64,000 nucleotides of DNA. Source: Candidatus Thioglobus autotrophicus (GTDB lineage Bacteria > Pseudomonadota > Gammaproteobacteria > PS1 > Pseudothioglobaceae). The first letter of the stretch is position 1. Every line of letters starts with the position of its first letter. Below are positions 58,943 through 64,000 of this stretch, piece after piece. The translations under genes were made by a program, and so were the position numbers. The stretch covers positions 1 to 64,000 of the forward strand of contig JAKUUR010000003.1 of NCBI GenBank assembly GCA_022448455.1, in the 5' to 3' direction. The notes below the pieces were generated by a model. The model was given only the letters and a program-made list of their open reading frames with translations. It was not told where the DNA came from and made no database searches.

Positions 58943-59977
58943 TTAAACACTTAAAGTAACAACTGAACAAGATCTAATACTAACTTGCTCAGCCTCAATA
59001 ATTGCAATTGATTTAGCAGCCTGATTTAATAAGGTCATGTCACTTTTTTCACCTCTTAGAATTTCATCTACAAAAGATCGGATTTCGAATTCATAGCCCA
59101 TTCCTTCATCCAACTTTATGATTTCAGGTTCATAGCTTGATCGAAATAATGTTAGTGTTTCTTCATCATCTAATAAATAACAAGCCGTCGCCTTTTCAAA
59201 ATTTGCTGTGTAAGACATATTAAATCCATAACCTTCTTGCATTGTCCATGTCCCTTCAGCAGTCACTAAAGGAGCATTCTGAGATTGGTCATAAATGTAA
59301 TGAGTAGCCACATGGTCAATACCGCCACTAGGTCCTTTATAGCCTTGACTGAAAACCGCCTTTGGCATGCCAAAACAATAATTAATAAAATCAGTGTCAT
59401 GAACATGAAGGTCTAGTAGCGCACCTCCACATTCATCATCATTGGAATAAAATGTTCCTGGTGGGTGGCTGGTTTGGCGCTTACAAGTCAAAGAAAGACA
59501 TCTACCATATTGTTTGCTGTCTATCACTTTCTTCAGCCAAACCCAAGCAGGCCAATAGCGTAAACACATCGCTGACATGATATTAGTGGAAGAATTCAAT
59601 GCCAGTTCAACTATCTTTTTGGCTTCATCGTAAGTCCGCGCTAATGGTTTTTCAACTAAGACATGTTTGCCTTTCGCTAACGCTGCCTCAACAAAAACGA
59701 AATGTAAATTTGTGCCAACACAAATATCGACTAGTTCAATGTCTGGGTCATTAATCAAATCCATTCCGTCAAGATATTTTTTGGCTTCAAACCCTACAAC
59801 ACTACCCTGGGCCTGACCGCTAATATTGCCTTCAGCTTTGCTAGAACCATCAAGCCGATTTTTTTTTGGATCGGCAACAGCAACTACCTCTACTTCACTG
59901 ATTTGTGAATAAATATCCAAATGGGTTGAGCCCATGCTACCTAAACCAATAACGCCAACTTTTAGCTTTTTAGCCAT
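58943..59977 (-). CDS. Gfo/Idh/MocA-family oxidoreductase (first)
   Basis: A 344-residue NAD(P)-dependent sugar or polyol dehydrogenase. The Rossmann motif is GVIGLGSMGSTHLDIYSQ near residue 9; the lysine of HVLVEKPLA near residue 100 and the DLHVHDTDFINY region are catalytic hallmarks of the family. It is the last gene of a carbohydrate cluster. The two Gfo/Idh/MocA proteins here are not close copies, so they probably act on different carbons or opposite directions. Confidence 0.9.
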   Translation of the reverse strand: MAKKLKVGVIGLGSMGSTHLDIYSQISEVEVVAVADPKKNRLDGSSKAEGNISGQAQGSVVGFEAKKYLDGMDLINDPDIELVDICVGTNLHFVFVEAALAKGKHVLVEKPLARTYDEAKKIVELALNSSTNIMSAMCLRYWPAWVWLKKVIDSKQYGRCLSLTCKRQTSHPPGTFYSNDDECGGALLDLHVHDTDFINYCFGMPKAVFSQGYKGPSGGIDHVATHYIYDQSQNAPLVTAEGTWTMQEGYGFNMSYTANFEKATACYLLDDEETLTLFRSSYEPEIIKLDEGMGYEFEIRSFVDEILRGEKSDMTLLNQAAKSIAIIEAEQVSIRSCSVVTLSV

Positions 59978-59991
59978 AATGCTTAATAGAT

Positions 59992-60846
59992 TTAAGTTGA
60001 ACTATTGAAGTCAAATAACTGATTCATTGCAGCCGATGTGCGAGCCAAAAGCGTCTTATCCCAAGGCAACATTTCGGCAACAATTGTACTTTTATAGTTA
60101 ATCGCTTTGATGGAATCTATTGTCTCTTTCCAAGGTACATCACCCGCGCCTAAATCACAGAAACTAAAACTGCCAGTCCAATCAAAATTTTCTCGATAAT
60201 CTTTGATCTGGACTCTTTTAATTCTAGGGCCTAACAATTCAACCCAATGCGGTGGGTATTGCTGATAGCCAATTAAGTTACCGACATCTAAATAAACACC
60301 CAACTTCTCTGAATCAAAAGAATCTACAAAGTCTCGCAGTTCAATTGGTGAATAAAATAGACCATTCCATACATTTTCAATACACAAATCTATGTCCAGG
60401 TCTTCAGCTATTGGTAGCAACTCATTGATCGCATTTCGTGCACGCTCAAGGGCTCTATCGTAGCGAACTATCTCACTAGAAATGGGGCTTTTGACAACTC
60501 CAGGAACATACAACAGCGCTTTGCAATCCAGATAGCTTGCCACCTTCAGTGCGTCTTTATGAAGATTAACTGATTGTTTTCGCATAGCCTCATTATCACT
60601 CGTTGGATTGATCGCCCAACTCATACCGCTCGCCAGACTGTCGACAAAAAGGCCAGAATCATCAATTTGTTGGCGAATTTGGTGACACTCATTTTGAGTG
60701 GTTGAAGTAGTGAGTACGCCTTGAGTCGATATCGCCAGTTCAAGTGCATCGAAGCCATGAGATTTGGTTTGTTTGAGGGCTGAATCAATAGGGTGTCCGC
60801 CTTCGAGCCCATTTTCAAGAGATAAGTAGCTGATTCCTTTAATCAT
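59992..60846 (-). CDS. TIM-barrel sugar isomerase/epimerase (AP endonuclease 2-like)
   Basis: A 284-residue protein of the xylose isomerase-like barrel family. Metal-binding residues are visible in CIENVWNG, VYLDVGNLI, VQIKDYRE and the final AEMLPW. In sugar clusters these proteins act as keto-sugar isomerases, epimerases or lyases. It lies between the two dehydrogenase genes with 14- and 16-base gaps. Confidence 0.88.
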   Translation of the reverse strand: MIKGISYLSLENGLEGGHPIDSALKQTKSHGFDALELAISTQGVLTTSTTQNECHQIRQQIDDSGLFVDSLASGMSWAINPTSDNEAMRKQSVNLHKDALKVASYLDCKALLYVPGVVKSPISSEIVRYDRALERARNAINELLPIAEDLDIDLCIENVWNGLFYSPIELRDFVDSFDSEKLGVYLDVGNLIGYQQYPPHWVELLGPRIKRVQIKDYRENFDWTGSFSFCDLGAGDVPWKETIDSIKAINYKSTIVAEMLPWDKTLLARTSAAMNQLFDFNSST

Positions 60847-60862
60847 TAGACACTCTCTTCAA

Positions 60863-62014
60863 TCAATACAATGAGTCCAGCTCTTTCCATGTTTCAGTCA
60901 TATCGATAATTTCCCCCTTGATTCGACTTTCATCTATTGCCATCGCAACTAAGCCTGCCTCTATAGCATCTTTAGGACCAACAGGCAATGAATCTGATTT
61001 ACCACGAAGATATGCTATGATGTCTGCACACATTAACTGATCAGCACCGTAATGAGCGGGGTAATTTCCAGCAATTTCTGTACTCAAATAATTAAATTTG
61101 TGATTCTCTAGGCACTTTCCTGTTCGTGCATCAGTGATTCGAAGATTGCCTCGCATAAAGTCCCCTTCTGCCATTCCACGACTACCTATAATACAAAAGC
61201 GTCGATGTTCGTCAGGAACATTAATGCTTGTATGGAAAGAAAAACTAACATCGTTTGGATATTCTAATAATGCATTTTGATGGTCAACAATATCAGCGTC
61301 ACTAGTAAATGGATCATCGACACTTTCCCAGTATGATAATTTTTGCTGATAAACGTCATCATGCTGATTACCCGGAGACTCCTCAGGGACAAAATTACCT
61401 CTCCCACCAAAACTTGCAACTCTAATCGGCCTGTCACCCACAACATTGTTGTATATATCTAAGTCATGACAACACTTTTCTAACATGAAGCCACCCGAAT
61501 ATTTTTTTAAACGGCGCCAATCACGCATAAAAAATGAACCGTGATAGGGCGCAATATGTTCATTGGCTTCTATCGATGTAATTCGACCTAACATTCCTGC
61601 ATCTATTGCACGTCGTAATTCTCTCATATGCTGGGAATAACGCAACACAAGACCCACCATTAGTTGGTTTTCACCGTACTTATGTATTAATTTAGCAAGA
61701 CTGAAGCTTTCTGCCTTAGTGATAACGATTGGCTTTTCTGTAAAAACTTTTAATCCTGCTTCTAATCCGGCCCTAATATGGCCCAAGTGAAGATGGTTTG
61801 GTGATGCCACCCAAAGTAGCTCAATGCTGCACTTGGCAATCATAGTTTCTACACTTTCATATTGTTGAAGTTGGCTTGTGATACCCTTAAGTAGTGGCAA
61901 TCCGCAAGGTTCTGGATCGACGTAACCGACCAATTCCAACTCTGGCATATCGGCTTGCATCATCTTAAGAACATTACCAGCCCTTAACCCTAAACCAACA
62001 ATACCAGTTCTCAT
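60863..62014 (-). CDS. Gfo/Idh/MocA-family oxidoreductase (second)
   Basis: A 383-residue NAD(P)-dependent dehydrogenase. The Rossmann start is GIVGLGLRAGNVLKMM, followed by an acidic GYVDPE that favours NAD, and KVFTEKPIV near residue 93 carries the family lysine. The substrate domain has EKCCHDLDIYNN. A GGAG site precedes ATG 62014. It lies just downstream of the ABC ATPase gene. Confidence 0.9.
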   Translation of the reverse strand: MRTGIVGLGLRAGNVLKMMQADMPELELVGYVDPEPCGLPLLKGITSQLQQYESVETMIAKCSIELLWVASPNHLHLGHIRAGLEAGLKVFTEKPIVITKAESFSLAKLIHKYGENQLMVGLVLRYSQHMRELRRAIDAGMLGRITSIEANEHIAPYHGSFFMRDWRRLKKYSGGFMLEKCCHDLDIYNNVVGDRPIRVASFGGRGNFVPEESPGNQHDDVYQQKLSYWESVDDPFTSDADIVDHQNALLEYPNDVSFSFHTSINVPDEHRRFCIIGSRGMAEGDFMRGNLRITDARTGKCLENHKFNYLSTEIAGNYPAHYGADQLMCADIIAYLRGKSDSLPVGPKDAIEAGLVAMAIDESRIKGEIIDMTETWKELDSLY

Positions 62015-62024
62015 AATTATTCTC

Positions 62025-63125
62025 CTAACTAACTTCAGCTACCTGTTTTCTGCGCAGTGCTATTCCTTGTGAATTAAAAGCATGACACTTTGTAGAATTT
62101 ATAAGCAAGCTGATTGTTTCTCCAGGATGAATTAGAGTATCGCCAGGCAATACCGCGCAAAAGTCATCATTACCAGCAGCAGGGCCATAGATGATTACTG
62201 TTGCACCTATATGCTCTACAACCTCTACATTCATTGACAATCCCTGATTATCAGAGCTAAGCCTAAGGTCTTCAGGGCGAATACCAAGCTCGATTATATC
62301 CCCTGACTTTGTTTCTCCTATTTCAACAGGTAAAGAAATGGTTTCTGCACCAATGTTCACTTGCAACTCGTTACCGTCAACAACAGTATTGGTTGTCTTT
62401 AGAAAATTCATTTTTGGATGGCCAATAAAACCAGCAACAAACTTTGTTGTAGGATGGTGATACAACTCCATTGGTGCTCCAAATTGCTGTACCACACCAT
62501 CATTCAAAACCACAATTTTGTCAGCCATCGTCATAGCTTCGATTTGGTCATGGGTGACATAGACCATTGTGGTTTTTAAGTTTTGGTGTAATTTAGCCAA
62601 CTCAACCCTCATATCACCACGAAGAGCTGCATCCAAGTTAGACAACGGTTCGTCAAATAGAAAGACTCTAGGATTTCGAACAATTGATCTACCTATAGCA
62701 ACCCTTTGGCGCTGGCCACCAGAAAGCTGTCCGGGCTTAAAATCTAAACGATCAGTTAATTGGAGTATTTCAGCAGCACGATTTACTCGCTCCTTTAATT
62801 CAGCTTCATTAATTTTTGCAACTCTAAGTGGAAAGGCAATGTTTTCAAATACGGACAAATGTGGATATAGCGCGTAGGACTGAAATACCATAGAAATACC
62901 TCGATCAACTGGCTGTGCATTGGAAACATCCTCTTCATCAATAAATACCTTGCCGCTAGTAGCCTCTTCTAAACCACAGATAATTCTTAATAATGTCGTT
63001 TTTCCACAACCCGAAGGACCAACAAAAACAACAAACCCCTTGTCATCAATACTCAGGTTAATGTCTTTTAAAACCTCGGTTTCACCAAAACTTTTAAAAA
63101 TATTTTCCAGCTTTAAAGTCGCCAT
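62025..63125 (-). CDS. Sugar ABC transporter ATP-binding protein (MalK/UgpC type)
   Basis: A 366-residue ATPase of the CUT1 carbohydrate importers. Walker A is [18 protein letters not shown], the signature LSGGQRQRVAIGRSIV, Walker B VFLFDEPLSNLD, and the H-loop VTHDQIEAMTMAD. The last ~130 residues form TOBE domains. Permease genes are not between it and the binding protein, so they should lie beyond the right edge or elsewhere. Confidence 0.93.
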   Translation of the reverse strand: MATLKLENIFKSFGETEVLKDINLSIDDKGFVVFVGPSGCGKTTLLRIICGLEEATSGKVFIDEEDVSNAQPVDRGISMVFQSYALYPHLSVFENIAFPLRVAKINEAELKERVNRAAEILQLTDRLDFKPGQLSGGQRQRVAIGRSIVRNPRVFLFDEPLSNLDAALRGDMRVELAKLHQNLKTTMVYVTHDQIEAMTMADKIVVLNDGVVQQFGAPMELYHHPTTKFVAGFIGHPKMNFLKTTNTVVDGNELQVNIGAETISLPVEIGETKSGDIIELGIRPEDLRLSSDNQGLSMNVEVVEHIGATVIIYGPAAGNDDFCAVLPGDTLIHPGETISLLINSTKCHAFNSQGIALRRKQVAEVS

Positions 63126-63268
63126 ATTTATGTTCTTGATTATGGCACATCAATCACGATATGCAATTAAATTATTATTTCTCTTACACCCAAGGTAAAC
63201 CTTAAAAACATACTTAAAATTTGTTAAAAACAGATAAGTATGTTTTTGAAGTTAGCCTTATAAGTGCA

Positions 63269-63290
63269 GGAGCAACGTCACCGTTGCTCC
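63269..63290 (-). other. Intercistronic hairpin after the solute-binding protein
   Basis: GGAGCAACG and CGTTGCTCC form a nine-base-pair stem with a four-base loop, 22 bases past the binding-protein stop. There is no U-run, so it is a poor terminator. Such hairpins commonly protect the binding-protein part of a transporter mRNA and so raise its level over downstream genes; that is the likely role. Confidence 0.6.
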
Positions 63291-63311
63291 TATACTAGTC
63301 AACTAATTGAC

Positions 63312-64000
63312 TTAAAGACCCTCTGCTAGAGTTTCTGCAGCCTCTGCAACTAGATCAGCAGCAGAACCTTCACCCAAGATCATGCCTTGGATGGCGCTGT
63401 TGATACCCATTTGAAGTGCTTTGAAGTCTTCAAACATTGGCTCTGGTCCACCTCTGCCGATTGAATCTACAAATACTTGCCAATAGTCAGTACTGTAGTA
63501 AACATCATCACGCATTTTCTCATATTGCATAATTGGTGTTAAACCCCAGCTCGAATCAAGGTCATATTGAGCCTCACCAGATGTAAGAGCATCAGCTAAC
63601 TCCATTGCAAGACCTTCATTTGCAGAACCTTTGAATACTGCAATAGAGTCAGTAATCAACAATGTTCCACTCTCGCCACTTGGGCCAGCAGGAATAGGTA
63701 CAACTATTTCAGCAATATTTGCATTGTGTTGACCTGCGCCCCATGGACCATTGATGTACATTCCAATCTGACCATCATTGTACAACTGAGTCAATTGAGA
63801 ACGCTCATATCCCATAGGACCTTCCTGAGCAACACCAGCTAATTTACCATAAAATTCTAGTGTCTCAATAGTCTCAGGACTGTTGAAAGTTATCTCACCA
63901 GTAGCTGCATCACTTACAGAACCACCATTACTATATAGGTAGTTAAGGAATTGGTGCATAGTGTTATCAAAGTCCTTTCCAGTTATGCCAATACCTGCAG
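63312..64000 (-). CDS. Extracellular sugar-binding protein, C-terminal part (cut by window end)
   Basis: The receptor of a carbohydrate ABC importer. Only the last 228 residues are in the window; the frame stays open to 64000 (AGIGITGKDFDNT precedes the first in-window methionine), so 63959 is not the real start. The family-1 solute-binding signature GMYINGPWGAGQ and the final helices are present. It is the upstream gene of the ATPase-dehydrogenase-isomerase cluster. Confidence 0.92.
   Translation of the reverse strand, partial: AGIGITGKDFDNTMHQFLNYLYSNGGSVSDAATGEITFNSPETIETLEFYGKLAGVAQEGPMGYERSQLTQLYNDGQIGMYINGPWGAGQHNANIAEIVVPIPAGPSGESGTLLITDSIAVFKGSANEGLAMELADALTSGEAQYDLDSSWGLTPIMQYEKMRDDVYYSTDYWQVFVDSIGRGGPEPMFEDFKALQMGINSAIQGMILGEGSAADLVAEAAETLAEGL

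Overview
The window is a dense, AT-rich bacterial chromosome segment with short intergenic spaces, many stop/start overlaps of four bases or less, and almost no transcriptional regulators. Gene content (Mfd, MnmG/RsmG, PolA, ArgS, GlmU, UbiA, AccD, TrpA, HemE, PpsA with PpsR, Pit with its DUF47 partner) points to a gammaproteobacterium. The streamlined style, class I aldolase/transketolase glycolytic operon, corrinoid methyl-transfer genes and molybdate uptake fit a marine SUP05/Thioglobus-like lineage; that placement is inference from gene content, not from a marker-gene comparison. I see no rRNA, tRNA or CRISPR array, and no gene-free stretch longer than about 300 bases.

Layout. 1-1563: a tyrosine recombinase, probably the edge of an integrated element, with short repeats on both sides. 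1564-12407: housekeeping genes (mfd, a PfkB kinase, ispH, accD, trpA, hemE, rpmE, a BolA-type gene, Pit phosphate uptake). 12581-17198: glmU, an MFS carrier, a TauD-type dioxygenase and a cystathionine beta-lyase. 17282-26787: a RecB/AddA-like helicase-nuclease, argS, polA, a lone znuC and dapD. 26825-27573: a tandem duplication carrying two 73-residue membrane proteins, each with its own strong promoter, 5' hairpin and terminator. 27659-32684: ubiA, rluC, tatD, rsmG, mnmG. 32707-43031: the tkt-gap-pgk-pyk-fba operon facing ppsA-ppsR. In that operon pyk has no ATG, GTG or TTG at its expected start and appears to begin at ATT.

43085-54937 is the most distinctive region. It holds formate-THF ligase, an MttB-family methyltransferase without an amber codon, a RamA-like corrinoid activator, a GFA-type zinc protein, a methyl-THF:corrinoid methyltransferase, MetF with a MetV-like partner, a DUF1638 protein and a corrinoid protein; an amidotransferase and an MFS carrier lie beside it. 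Together they form a plausible route that takes a methyl group off a methylated (probably quaternary) amine, moves it through B12 to THF, and oxidises it to formate with ATP recovery. This is the methyl branch of acetogens run backwards.

54943-64000: a Pr6Pr-type membrane protein, modABC molybdate uptake, a Sel1-repeat lipid- or periplasm-targeted protein, and a carbohydrate cluster (two Gfo/Idh/MocA dehydrogenases, a TIM-barrel isomerase, an ABC ATPase and a solute-binding protein that runs off the window edge).
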